The translations under genes were made by a program, and so were the position numbers. Under the pieces are notes generated by a model. That model did no database searches, was not told the DNA's origin, and was given only the letters and a program-made list of their open reading frames with translations. Shown one piece after another: positions 27,417-37,250 of a DNA stretch of 48,312 nucleotides. The stretch comes from an uncultured Clostridium sp. (GTDB lineage Bacteria > Bacillota > Clostridia > TANB77 > CAG-508), in contig CATZPY010000008.1 in the NCBI GenBank assembly GCA_958422985.1, positions 1 through 48,312 of the forward strand, written 5' to 3'. How positions within the stretch are numbered: position 1 is the stretch's first letter; each line of letters starts with the position of its first letter.

Positions 27417-27460
27417 ATACAACCGGGATTTTAAGGAATGTCCTCTAATCCCGGTTGTAT
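27417..27460. repeat. Family A hairpin repeat, copy 6 (perfect stem)
   Basis: ATACAACCGGGATT (27417-27430) pairs over all 14 bases with AATCCCGGTTGTAT (27447-27460). The 16-base loop is TTAAGGAATGTCCTCT. It sits four bases after the minC stop, between converging transcripts, and is the best-preserved copy of the family. Confidence 0.85.
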
Positions 27461-27463
27461 AAA

Positions 27464-27730
27464 TTAACTTACAAGTAATAACAATAAACAAATTATTAGA
27501 CCATTATCTGTGTTATTATCTTTATATAAAATAAAAATAATAAAAAGTATTATTAAATCATCTAAATATAATTTTATACCTAAAATATTAATGGAATCAA
27601 CATCTATGTCATTAGTGTTTTTTATTGGTTCGTTGTTTTTTGGAGTATTTTTTTTATTATCTTTATGCAAATGAGATTTATTCATAGAGTTTTTATAAAA
27701 ATTAGAATAAGGAGGAGGAAAATTATACAT
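27464..27730 (-). CDS. Small membrane protein, third gene of a leftward operon
   Basis: The 88-residue product begins MYNFPPPYSNFYKN, has a polar lysine/asparagine-rich middle and ends in two adjoining hydrophobic stretches (LDDLIILFIIFILY and GLIICLLLLLVS). The ATG at 27730 overlaps the preceding gene by eight bases and uses GGTGGTG as its ribosome site. A proline/tyrosine/asparagine-rich head with an acidic-hydrophobic LDDLII tail is seen in small clostridial spore-associated proteins, but I cannot assign a family. Confidence 0.6.
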   Translation of the reverse strand: MYNFPPPYSNFYKNSMNKSHLHKDNKKNTPKNNEPIKNTNDIDVDSINILGIKLYLDDLIILFIIFILYKDNNTDNGLIICLLLLLVS

Positions 27731-28091
27731 TTTTATCATCACCACCATTATTTTTAAATATTTCTAATAATGGTGCCATATTTAAAAGTTTCATATATTG
27801 ATCTAATTTAGATTGTCTACTTTTTCTAAGATAGGGTTTTAATGCAAGCAATAAATTAGAACGTTTATCGTTATGAGAAGAATTAATTTTATCCATAATT
27901 TCTTTCATTTTTAAAATTGTATTTATATCTATATTACTATGTAAGTCATCAGAATTAGAAGAAGTAGAAGAGTCATTAGAAGCAGATGACTTGTCAGAAG
28001 AATTTAAATTACTTAAAATATCACTAATTTTATTCATATCTATATTACTATTAGAAAAATTTTTTATTAGATCAGATAAATCATCGTTCAT
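27723..28091 (-). CDS. Small serine/asparagine-rich protein, second gene of a leftward operon
   Basis: The 122-residue product starts MNDDLSDLIKNFSN at 28091 because GGAGG lies just before that ATG; a longer frame starts at 28103. It has helical repeats of the form NIDMNKISDILSNL and NIDINTILKMKEIM, a serine-rich linker, and a conserved-looking C-terminal block LLLALKPYLRKSRQSKLDQY. The last motif recalls a small family of uncharacterised Firmicute proteins ending in a LKPFL..xRQ.KID-like helix. Function is unknown. It is translationally coupled to the downstream membrane protein. Confidence 0.65.
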   Translation of the reverse strand: MNDDLSDLIKNFSNSNIDMNKISDILSNLNSSDKSSASNDSSTSSNSDDLHSNIDINTILKMKEIMDKINSSHNDKRSNLLLALKPYLRKSRQSKLDQYMKLLNMAPLLEIFKNNGGDDKNV

Positions 28092-28112
28092 AATAACCTC
28101 CATACTAAAAAA

Positions 28113-28262
28113 TTAATTTAAATTATCTTTTAATTTTTTTATAATTTCATCCTTATTTTCAGAATTCATTATTTTATTCGCAATTTCCATACTCTTTTGT
28201 AAATCATTTTTATCCACTTTAGATAGCATATTCATTAATTTAGCCATGTCTAAATTATCCAT
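28113..28262 (-). CDS. 49-residue helical protein, first gene of a leftward operon
   Basis: This short gene reads MDNLDMAKLMNMLSKVDKND followed by a lysine-rich helix and ends KKLKDNLN. GAGGTGA lies five bases before the ATG. Its opening resembles the NIDMNKISDILSNL segment of the next gene, so the two may be related or interact. It lies 21 bases upstream of that gene. No homologue is recognised; the case rests on ribosome site, spacing and helix pattern. Confidence 0.6.
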   Translation of the reverse strand: MDNLDMAKLMNMLSKVDKNDLQKSMEIANKIMNSENKDEIIKKLKDNLN

Positions 28263-28426
28263 AAAATCACCTCTTAAAAAAATATATGAATTTAGTTATA
28301 ATATTATATTAAAAAAGTAATAAATAGTTACAATAAAAAAATATTTTTAAAATATAAGTATCCGTTAAGGAAAAAGATGTAAAAAAAATGGATTTACATA
28401 AAAATATTACAAATCTCAGAAAACCA

Positions 28427-28455
28427 TTGAAAAATAAGGAAAAAAAGTATATAAT
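28427..28455 (+). promoter_or_regulatory. Promoter of the giant surface protein pair
   Basis: TTGAAA (28427-28432), a 17-base spacer and TATAAT (28450-28455), 40 bases upstream of the first surface protein start. Confidence 0.8.
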
Positions 28456-28494
28456 ATATAATATATGGGATTATTATTTTTTTAGGAGGAAAAT

Positions 28495-31400
28495 ATGAAA
28501 GAAAAGGTTGTTAATAAGTTAATTGCAGCTATCACCGTAGTTTGTTTACTTATGTCATACGTGTCTATTGTAACAAATTCAGTTTATGCTGCATACGAAG
28601 AATTAGAAAAACAAGGTATTGTGTCAAACAACAAAAATGTAGAATTTGATGCATACTTTAAAACAGAAGGAACAAATAAACATAGCAAGGAAGCAGAAAT
28701 GCCTACAGAACAAAAACTATATGTAAGGGTAAATGTAAAAAATACAGGATATTTAGAAACAGCAACGATTTCATTAGAAAATCCAAACTTTGCAATTTCT
28801 AAGAATTTTGTTAAAACCGAAGATATAAAATCTGTAGATTACGAGAAAAATCAAATTACATTAAACCAAATAGAAAGTGGAAAAGAAATTGAATTAGAAA
28901 TTCCTATCAATTTTGTAAGAAGTGATAATATGGACTTAACATATTTTTCGAGAGAAACAAAGTTAAATTTAGAAGGAACATATTATGATGAAAACGGAAA
29001 AGCAAAAAACATAAAATCTAATATAAATGTTAGATTAAATTGGAATGCAGAGCCAAAAGCAGTTTTAAATGAAGAAGTAACAAAATATGGTGTTTATAAT
29101 ACAAATGTATATGTGCAAACGCTATTAACAAGTATGCTAGAAGGAAATTCACTTCCAATAGAAAAAACACAAATAGAAGTTACAGTACCAAAAATTGCAG
29201 ATAAAAATCCAACAGAAGTTAGAATATTTGCAAGTACAATGGCTACAAATAGTGCAGAATTTACAAAAGATATGTGGTCTTATAATAAAGACACCGGAAT
29301 ATTAAAAATTAATTTAGAAAATAAAGAAAATAATAATCTAGTTAATTGGAAATTAGGAGAAGACAAATTTTATATAACATATATATATGCAGATACTACT
29401 TTTGCTCCAACAGTTGTAACTTTAAATGCAAAATCTACAATAAATACATATGTAACTAAAGAAGAAGTTACAGCAAATGTCCAAAAAAATGTAGAATTAA
29501 ATGACAAAATTAGTACAGTAGTAGATTCAGAAGTATCTTCTACAGCAGAAATATATAAAGGTTATATGTATGCAAATAACAAATATGAAACACAATTTGC
29601 ATCTACAATATCAGCAAATATAGCATATATAGATGCTGTAGATAAATTAGAGTTAATTGAAAACAATGCAAAATTTGTTACAGCAAATGAAGCTACAATG
29701 CCAGTAGGAAATAATATGTACTACAAAAACATAGCTATAAGTAAAGCTGTATTTGATAAAATCTTAGGACCAAATGGAATAATCCAAATATACGACCAAA
29801 ATGGTAACAAAATAGCTGGAATAGATAAAAATACTAACATAGATGCAAATGGTAATATGACAATTTCTATAAATAGTCAAGATGTTATAGGAATAAAAAT
29901 AGAAACAACAAAACCAGTTTCAGAGGGAATTATAACATTTAATATTAACAAAGCTATAAAAGCTACAACAAATTTAAATAGAGCAACAATAACAAGCATA
30001 CAAAGAATGGATACAGAAATTACTGGCAATATAATTAGAGAGGATATAATAGAAGAGTTAGAAACAAAAGTAGAAAAAACAAAATTAAATGAAACATCAA
30101 CAAAAGCAGAGCTTTATATAAACAACGTAAACTTAACAACAACTGCTAAAAATGAAAATGTAGAAATAAAAGCTATATTAAAATCAAATGACTATACATG
30201 TGACTTATTCGAAAATCCAACACTTGAAATAACATTACCAAGTGAAATAGAAATATTAGAAATAAAAACAATAAATTTATTGTATAATGAAAACTTAGAA
30301 ATAAGCTCATATGATGTTATAACAGATGCAAATGGAAACAAAGTAATCAGAATAAGAATACAAGGAAATCAAACAGAATTTGTTACAGATATAAGCAAAG
30401 GTATTAATGTAGTAATAAATACAGACATAACATTAAGAAGAACAGCTGCAAATGTAGCAAAAGAAGCTATATTAAAAGTAACAAATAATAAAGCTATACA
30501 ATATGAAAATGATGGTATAGCAAAAGTTGGAATGAATATATATGCACCACAAGGAGTTGTACTATTAAGTAGTGTAGCAAACTTTTCAAATGATAATGCA
30601 GAAGTAGTTTCTTTACCAAATAAAGAACAAGCAGGAAAAATAGGAATTAAAGAAGCTTCTAAAAACATTACAATGAAAGCAACAGTAGTAAATAATTATG
30701 GAAAAGATATTAAAAATCCAAAAATATTAGGAAGAATACCATTCCAAGGAAATAAGAAAACAGATGGAACAGAATTAGGCTCTACAGTAGATACAATATT
30801 AACATCTGGACTTACAGTAACAGGAATAGGAAATGGAGTTGCAACTATTTATTATAGTGAAAATGGTGAAGCAACAGCAGATTTAAACAATACACAAAAT
30901 GGATGGCAACAAACTATAAATGATGCTTCAAAAATAAAATCTTATTTAGTAGTATTAAATAATTATGTAATGCCACAAGCAACAGCTTTTGATATGTCAT
31001 ATAATGTACAAGTGCCAGAAAACTTATCACACAACGAAAATGCATTTGGTACATATACAGTATATTATGAAGAAGAAGATAGTAATCAAACAATATCAAA
31101 AGAAACAATGGCACCAACAGTTGGTGTATCAACAGGAAAAGGACCAGAATTAAAAGCAGACATATATTCTAATGTTGGAAGCACAGCTTCAACAGAAGAT
31201 ATAATGGAATATAAAATTACAGTAAAAAATGATGGAGAAGTACCAGCAGAGAATGTAAAAGTTACTGTAAACTTACCAGAAATGGTTGATTATGCAGAAT
31301 ATATAAAAGAACCTATGGGAGAAAGATATGAAGTAAAACCAGAAATAAGAACATTTGACCTTTCAGTAGGAAACTTAGCAGTACAAGAAAGCAAAGAAGT

Positions 31401-33300
31401 AACATTTACAATAAAAGCAAACCGTGAAGGAACATTTAAATTAGACTTAAGCTTTTCGGCTGGAAACTTAGAAAAATCAGAACAAGTATCAACACCAGAA
31501 GTAAACGTAACATTAGCAAGTTTTATTATTCAATTTACAACACCAACACAAGATAATGTAGGTTTAGGAAGTAAAATAGAATATTACACAAATATAACTA
31601 ATGCAACAGATAAAAAAGTAGAAAACGTAAAAGCAACAATAAAATTACCAGAAAATGTAGAATATATAGAAGCGTTTAGACAAGAATATGCAGGATCTAA
31701 TCAATCTAAAGAAGATGTAAAATATGATGAAAAGAGCAGAACAGTAACATTTAATGTTGGAGATATCGAAGCAAAATCTGCAGCAAAATACAATTTCATA
31801 TTAAGAGTAAAAACAATTAAAGAAGAAGACGTAAATATGCAAGTTGTAGTAAAAGGAAAAGATACAAACGAACAAAAAAGCTCTATAATTATACATTCAA
31901 CAGGAAATAACAAATTAGAAATAAAAACAGAAACAGATATAACTAAAGAATACTTACAAATAGGAGATGTTGTAACATATACAATAACAGCCAAAAATGT
32001 AAGCTCTGGAGTTATAAAAAATGTAAAAATAAAAGCAACAATACCAGATAACTTAAAATATTTAAATACAACATACTATGTAGATGACAAAGAAATGTTT
32101 AGTGGATACTTATTAGAAAATAAAGTATCAGAGGCAACATTAGACTTAGATGCAGGTCAAACATTTAAGTTTGTAGTAAAAGCAGCTGTAAACAAAATGA
32201 TGGATCCATCAAAAGAAGAAGAAGACTCAAATGTAGATGTAGAAGTATCTGGAGACGGAACAGAAGATTTTAAAGACGAAATTAACAACAAGATAGAAAA
32301 TGATAATGTTCAAAATTCTAATACTTACAGAATATCTGGTGCAGTATGGTTTGACGAAAACAGAAATGGTACAAGAGATTTAGAAGAAAAATTGCTACCA
32401 GGAATTCCAGTAACAATAGTTGATGCAGAAACAGGTAAAGAAGTAAAAAATTCAAACGGAGATAAAATTACAGCAACAACAAACGATAAAGGTGAATATA
32501 TTTTAAGTGACTTAATTAAAGGAAAATATATTGTTAAATTTAATTATGACAATTCTAAATATGCTATTACAGAATACAGAAAACAAGGTGCAGATGAAAA
32601 AGCTAATTCAGATGCAATAAATACAACAGAAAATAATGGGGTAGCAATTACAGATACTTTAGAAATTACAGAAAATAGCATGAACAATATAGACTTAGGA
32701 CTAACAACAAAAGGAATATTTGATTTATCATTAAATAAATCATTAACACAAATAAAAATGGCAGATGGAAAGAAGACAAAAGAAATACCTTATGAAAATA
32801 AGAAATTAGGAAAAGTAGAAGTTGATGCAAAACGTATTAATAATACAAATTTAGTAATAGAGTACACAATGACAATTACAAACAATGGTAATGTAGCAGG
32901 ATATGCAAAGAAAATTGTAGACTATTTACCAAAAGAATTAGAGTTTAGTTCTAATTTAAACAAAGATTGGTATACTTCTGGAGAAACACTTGTATGTACA
33001 GCTTTAGAAAACGAAATAATAAATCCAGGAGAATCTAAAGAAGTAAAATTATTACTAACAAAGAAAATGAATGAAGATGCTACAGGAACAGTAACAAATA
33101 AAGCCGAAATTACAGAAACATATAATGACCAAGGTTTATTAGATGAAAAAAATGCAGAAGATGATGCAAATTCTTCAGCAAATGTAATTATAGGTATAAA
33201 AACTGGTGGACCAGTAACATATGCAGTATTAACATTAACAATCCTAGCAATAGCAGGTTGTGGAGCATATATAATAAATAAAAAGGTATTAAAAATGTAG
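28495..33300 (+). CDS. Giant DUF11-repeat surface protein with an SdrD_B-like domain
   Basis: The 1601-residue protein has a signal peptide (about 1-32, ending SVYA), a long beta-rich ectodomain, and a C-terminal membrane segment with tail NKKVLKM. DUF11-type repeats are visible at about 885-990, 1010-1110, 1140-1240 and 1450-1560, each with the pattern hYTITxxNxGxxxhxNVKhxhxhPxxhxY. An SdrD_B/Cna-B-like domain (about 1277-1390) starts ISGAVWFDENRNGTRD and continues GIPVTIVD and GEYILSDL. No LPXTG motif is present; IKTGGPV precedes the membrane segment. Probably a stalk-like adhesin or surface-layer protein. GAGGAAAAT precedes the ATG. Confidence 0.85.
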   Translation: MKEKVVNKLIAAITVVCLLMSYVSIVTNSVYAAYEELEKQGIVSNNKNVEFDAYFKTEGTNKHSKEAEMPTEQKLYVRVNVKNTGYLETATISLENPNFAISKNFVKTEDIKSVDYEKNQITLNQIESGKEIELEIPINFVRSDNMDLTYFSRETKLNLEGTYYDENGKAKNIKSNINVRLNWNAEPKAVLNEEVTKYGVYNTNVYVQTLLTSMLEGNSLPIEKTQIEVTVPKIADKNPTEVRIFASTMATNSAEFTKDMWSYNKDTGILKINLENKENNNLVNWKLGEDKFYITYIYADTTFAPTVVTLNAKSTINTYVTKEEVTANVQKNVELNDKISTVVDSEVSSTAEIYKGYMYANNKYETQFASTISANIAYIDAVDKLELIENNAKFVTANEATMPVGNNMYYKNIAISKAVFDKILGPNGIIQIYDQNGNKIAGIDKNTNIDANGNMTISINSQDVIGIKIETTKPVSEGIITFNINKAIKATTNLNRATITSIQRMDTEITGNIIREDIIEELETKVEKTKLNETSTKAELYINNVNLTTTAKNENVEIKAILKSNDYTCDLFENPTLEITLPSEIEILEIKTINLLYNENLEISSYDVITDANGNKVIRIRIQGNQTEFVTDISKGINVVINTDITLRRTAANVAKEAILKVTNNKAIQYENDGIAKVGMNIYAPQGVVLLSSVANFSNDNAEVVSLPNKEQAGKIGIKEASKNITMKATVVNNYGKDIKNPKILGRIPFQGNKKTDGTELGSTVDTILTSGLTVTGIGNGVATIYYSENGEATADLNNTQNGWQQTINDASKIKSYLVVLNNYVMPQATAFDMSYNVQVPENLSHNENAFGTYTVYYEEEDSNQTISKETMAPTVGVSTGKGPELKADIYSNVGSTASTEDIMEYKITVKNDGEVPAENVKVTVNLPEMVDYAEYIKEPMGERYEVKPEIRTFDLSVGNLAVQESKEVTFTIKANREGTFKLDLSFSAGNLEKSEQVSTPEVNVTLASFIIQFTTPTQDNVGLGSKIEYYTNITNATDKKVENVKATIKLPENVEYIEAFRQEYAGSNQSKEDVKYDEKSRTVTFNVGDIEAKSAAKYNFILRVKTIKEEDVNMQVVVKGKDTNEQKSSIIIHSTGNNKLEIKTETDITKEYLQIGDVVTYTITAKNVSSGVIKNVKIKATIPDNLKYLNTTYYVDDKEMFSGYLLENKVSEATLDLDAGQTFKFVVKAAVNKMMDPSKEEEDSNVDVEVSGDGTEDFKDEINNKIENDNVQNSNTYRISGAVWFDENRNGTRDLEEKLLPGIPVTIVDAETGKEVKNSNGDKITATTNDKGEYILSDLIKGKYIVKFNYDNSKYAITEYRKQGADEKANSDAINTTENNGVAITDTLEITENSMNNIDLGLTTKGIFDLSLNKSLTQIKMADGKKTKEIPYENKKLGKVEVDAKRINNTNLVIEYTMTITNNGNVAGYAKKIVDYLPKELEFSSNLNKDWYTSGETLVCTALENEIINPGESKEVKLLLTKKMNEDATGTVTNKAEITETYNDQGLLDEKNAEDDANSSANVIIGIKTGGPVTYAVLTLTILAIAGCGAYIINKKVLKM

Positions 33301-33317
33301 AAAGGAGGAAAGAAATT

Positions 33318-36300
33318 ATGAAAAAATCTAAATTATTAGCATTAATAATCTTATTAATAATTATACCAATGATAGCAGTAATTACATATTTTTCACCAAT
33401 TTCGAAAGCTAGCTCATTTGATTACCAATATGGTGTAACAAATGGAGGACCTCCTTTTGTTACAAATATAGATGGTAAACCAACAGAAGTTTATTGTTCA
33501 CAAGCAGGTGGATCACTTTGGTCATCTTGGAGACTTACATTCCAAAGTGCAGAAACACGTAATATGTCAGCAGGGCTTGCATATGCTTTAAGACAATGTT
33601 GTTCTATAAATTCTAGACAAAATTTAATATGGATGTCAGAGATTTCAAACAATATTAGTACACCAGATTGGCATTCAGATTACGATGATGCATTAGAACA
33701 ATATAACAAGATAGCAAGCTTTAACGAATATTATAAAAAATTACAAGAAACAGGGAAAGATATAAAATTTGAAGAGTCAGAAGCAGGATTACAAAGTTCA
33801 GAAAACGGAGTATACAAATTAGGACCATTTAAATTATCTTTCTATAAAAGTACATATTCTAAAATATCAAGACTATATTTAAAAACAGATACAGGTGAAA
33901 CAATCGAAGTTAAAAAAGTTAACTTTGGAGGATATACAGGTACTGTAGATGATATAGACTCTGGTGAAGAATTTTATGTATTATTATCACAAGAAGAAGC
34001 AAAAAATGCATCTAAAGTTACTTTAGGAGCAGAATACAAATACGAAGAAGCAAGTGGAACATATACATATTATGTACCAACTACACCATCAATGGATGGA
34101 CGTACAGTACAACGTTTAGTAACAATAGATTATACTGGAGGACCTGCAAAAGATGATGCAACAGGACCAGAAATAGAACTTACAATAGACTTAGCAGGAA
34201 AAGTATTTAAAGATAACTTAGCAAACAAAGATGGAACAGAAGATGGAATATTAAGTACCGGAGATGAAATGCTAGAAGGAATTGAAGTAACATTATTTGA
34301 TAGTACCGGTAAAGAAGTTGCAAAAACAACAACAGACAAAGATGGTTACTACGAATTTAAAGACCAGCTAGCTTCAAGACAATACTATGTAAGATTTAAA
34401 TATAATGGTCAATTATATGAGCCAACAACATACCAAAGAGTAAGTAAGATAATAGATAGCTCAGGAACATTAGGAAAAACATCAATAGAAGAAAGATCTT
34501 ATGCAACAGATGGTAAGAAGAACAGACAAGACTTTAATAATAAATTTACACCAGTAGATAGCACACACGAAGTTCCAGACAGAAAAGATACAAAAAATCC
34601 AGCATTTGATATTTATGCATACACAGGACCAAATGGAATAGAAGAATTATTATTATATGGAGTAACAAATTCTAAAGAAGAATTACAAAATATCAACTTT
34701 GGAATTAAAGACAGAGAACAATTTGACATGAACTTAAGAAAAGACTTAGTAAAAGTTGACTTAAGTATAAATGGAAAAACACATAAATACGATTATCCAG
34801 GTGGTGATAAAGACCTAGAAGTAGAAATAAGAGGTACAGACATACCAGATTATAATAGAGCAATTAGAAGTGCAGACTTAAAATACAAAATGGAACAACA
34901 GCTAGAAGAAGCACCAGATAAATTACAAGTAAAAGTAACTTACAAAATTCAATTAAAAAATCAATCAGTTGGAAAAATTACAGGTTACGTAACAGATTTA
35001 GCAGATTACTATGATACTTCTTATGAATACATTAGATCATATGACGAAAACGAAAAAGAAATTGCATGGAAACAAGGTCAAGATATATCTGGCTCAGGAA
35101 AGACATATCATACAATGAATACAACAGCATTGGCAGACCAAGGTATAGACGACAAAAAATGGATATTTGTAGAATATAGAGTAACAGATGAAGCATTAAG
35201 AGCATTAGTGGAAGAAGGAACATCTACTAAAGAAAACTTTGCACAAATATCTGGTTACAAAAATACATACAGAGAAGACAGAAAAGACTTAAATGGACAA
35301 TTAATCACTAATGCAGGGGAAAATGCAGGATTAATAGATGTAGATTCTACACCAGCAAACTTAAACCCAACAGATTCAAAAGTACAAGAATTTGTAGCAT
35401 TTACAAAAACAGAAGAATATCAAGACTTAGGTGGAGAAGAAAAAACAAAACGTAGTATGGCAGTATTCGAAGATGATGCAGATGCAGCACCAGGATTAAA
35501 ACTAATAGTTGATGATTCTAATAAGAGAAGAGCTACAGGAACAGTATTTGAAGATGCAGCATTAGCAGAAAAATTAGAAAGAGACAACGAAAGACTTGGT
35601 GACGGAACATATGCAAAAGGAGAAAACTTAGTAAACCAAGTTAAAGTACAATTAATTTGTACAAACGGAGATGTAGAAGTAAAAGAAACTAGAACAAATG
35701 ATAAAGGAGAATACGAATTTACAGACTACATTCCTGGAGATTACAATATTAAATTTATATATGGTGATTATGAATCTTTAGTAGCAGCACAACCAAATGA
35801 TGAAATGTATACTGGTCAAGATTACAAATCTACAATTTACAAAGACGAAAATTATACAGATGCACATTGGTATAATAATAATATAGATACAAAACTAAAT
35901 GATGCTAAAGATGACCAAGGAAGAAGACAAGAAGTAAATTCATATAGTAAGAACTTAAAATATACAAATGCAACAGTTTTAAATGCAACATCAAAATCAA
36001 ATGAAGAAACTTTAAGAGCATTAGCAGATAACACAAACATGAATGCTGTAACAGCTAAAATGAGTTTAGAAATAGAATATGTTAAACAAGAAAATGTAGA
36101 ATATGCAGTAAGAAATATAGACTTAGGTATTATAGAAAGACCACGTTCAGATATATTTGTAGAAAAAACAGTATCTAACTTAAAATTATCAACAACAGGA
36201 GATGGTCAAACAATATTTAACTCTAACCAATCTGTACCAAACCTAACATGGAAGAAAAATACAAGAGAACGTAGAGGATTAATTCAAGCAACAGTAGATG

Positions 36301-37001
36301 AAAATTTATTACATGGTGCAACATTAGAACTTACATTTAGTATAAAAGTAATAAATACAGGTGAGACAGATTATGAAGATGAAACATATTACAATACAGG
36401 TGTAATAACAGATAAAAACAAAATAGTAACATTAGACCCATTAATGGTAGCAGATTATGTATCTAACAACTTAGTATTTGATACAAACCTAAATACAGGC
36501 TGGCAAGAAATTACAGACAAGTCACAATTAACATCTGGAGATAATCCACATATTAAAGCAGTAGATGAAAACAAATTTAATGGATTACAAAAAGTTATTG
36601 TTGCAACAGATGATAACCCTATATTAAAATCAGACCCAATAGTACCAGAGAAAGCTAAGGATAAAGCAGGAAAAGCTTCAGAAACACAAACATCATCAGT
36701 ATTACTAACAAAAGTAGTATCTTCAGATGGAAGTGTTACAGACGATACAGAATATGAAAATATAGCAGAAGTTATAGAAACATATACACCAACAGGTAGA
36801 AGAACATATAACTCTAGTATAGTTTCAATTCCTGGTAACTATAATATAGGAGAGCCAGATACAGCATTATCAGAAAGAATTTCTATAGTTCCACCATTTG
36901 GTGCAGAAGATGTAGTTAAATATATAGCAATAGGAATTGGAATTGCTGGAATATTAGCAGTAGGAATAATCTTAATAAAAAAGAAAGTTTTAAACAAATA
37001 G
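33318..37001 (+). CDS. Giant surface protein with SdrD_B-like domains and possible thioester domain
   Basis: The 1227-residue protein starts 17 bases after the previous gene, with GGAGGAAAG upstream. It has a signal segment (about 5-32), an N-terminal domain with C60 in VYCSQAGG and Q101 in RQNLIW, two SdrD_B-like domains (one starting AGKVFKDNL near 295, another starting ATGTVFEDA near 740), DUF11-like regions and a C-terminal membrane segment with tail KKKVLNK. The YC...Q.LIW spacing recalls thioester (TQXA-type) adhesin domains, in which Cys and Gln are cross-linked; this is inference. The pre-membrane motif is VPPFGAE, not LPXTG. Confidence 0.82.
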   Translation: MKKSKLLALIILLIIIPMIAVITYFSPISKASSFDYQYGVTNGGPPFVTNIDGKPTEVYCSQAGGSLWSSWRLTFQSAETRNMSAGLAYALRQCCSINSRQNLIWMSEISNNISTPDWHSDYDDALEQYNKIASFNEYYKKLQETGKDIKFEESEAGLQSSENGVYKLGPFKLSFYKSTYSKISRLYLKTDTGETIEVKKVNFGGYTGTVDDIDSGEEFYVLLSQEEAKNASKVTLGAEYKYEEASGTYTYYVPTTPSMDGRTVQRLVTIDYTGGPAKDDATGPEIELTIDLAGKVFKDNLANKDGTEDGILSTGDEMLEGIEVTLFDSTGKEVAKTTTDKDGYYEFKDQLASRQYYVRFKYNGQLYEPTTYQRVSKIIDSSGTLGKTSIEERSYATDGKKNRQDFNNKFTPVDSTHEVPDRKDTKNPAFDIYAYTGPNGIEELLLYGVTNSKEELQNINFGIKDREQFDMNLRKDLVKVDLSINGKTHKYDYPGGDKDLEVEIRGTDIPDYNRAIRSADLKYKMEQQLEEAPDKLQVKVTYKIQLKNQSVGKITGYVTDLADYYDTSYEYIRSYDENEKEIAWKQGQDISGSGKTYHTMNTTALADQGIDDKKWIFVEYRVTDEALRALVEEGTSTKENFAQISGYKNTYREDRKDLNGQLITNAGENAGLIDVDSTPANLNPTDSKVQEFVAFTKTEEYQDLGGEEKTKRSMAVFEDDADAAPGLKLIVDDSNKRRATGTVFEDAALAEKLERDNERLGDGTYAKGENLVNQVKVQLICTNGDVEVKETRTNDKGEYEFTDYIPGDYNIKFIYGDYESLVAAQPNDEMYTGQDYKSTIYKDENYTDAHWYNNNIDTKLNDAKDDQGRRQEVNSYSKNLKYTNATVLNATSKSNEETLRALADNTNMNAVTAKMSLEIEYVKQENVEYAVRNIDLGIIERPRSDIFVEKTVSNLKLSTTGDGQTIFNSNQSVPNLTWKKNTRERRGLIQATVDENLLHGATLELTFSIKVINTGETDYEDETYYNTGVITDKNKIVTLDPLMVADYVSNNLVFDTNLNTGWQEITDKSQLTSGDNPHIKAVDENKFNGLQKVIVATDDNPILKSDPIVPEKAKDKAGKASETQTSSVLLTKVVSSDGSVTDDTEYENIAEVIETYTPTGRRTYNSSIVSIPGNYNIGEPDTALSERISIVPPFGAEDVVKYIAIGIGIAGILAVGIILIKKKVLNK

Positions 37002-37012
37002 ATTAACAACCT

Positions 37013-37060
37013 AAAAAAGGGATTAGGGATCCGGGGACGGTTCTTAAAATCCCTTTTTTT
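37013..37060. repeat. Family A hairpin repeat, copy 7, probably acting as terminator
   Basis: AAAAAAGGGATT pairs with AAATCCCTTTTTTT around a loop containing GGGGACGGTTCTTA. It begins 11 bases after the surface-protein stop and ends in a T run, so it is suited to terminate this operon. Confidence 0.75.
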
Positions 37061-37158
37061 ATATATTAGGAGAAATTTATGTACTAGAGAATTATAGCGC
37101 ACTTTAAATTTTCTTAGAATTTGCATTTGTTAAAAAATTTTAGGTTCTCGTCTTTTTG
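37061..37158. repeat. Family B hairpin repeat, copy 4
   Basis: ATATATTAGGAGAAATTTAT, GTACTAGAGAATTATAGCGC, a weak stem (ACTTTAAATTTTCTTAGAA with TTAAAAAATTTTAGGTT) and a T run. It directly follows a family A copy. Confidence 0.65.
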
Positions 37159-37191
37159 TATAGGAAAATCGAAAAATGTCGCACGGAAAAT

Positions 37192-37221
37192 TTGGACATT
37201 TGAACTATTTAATGATAGAAT
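37192..37221 (+). promoter_or_regulatory. Candidate promoter of the M18 aminopeptidase gene
   Basis: TTGGAC (37192-37197), 18 bases and TAGAAT (37216-37221) with an extended TGA before it. Confidence 0.5.
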
Positions 37222-37250
37222 ATACAAAAAAAGAAAAGGAGTAGATATAT

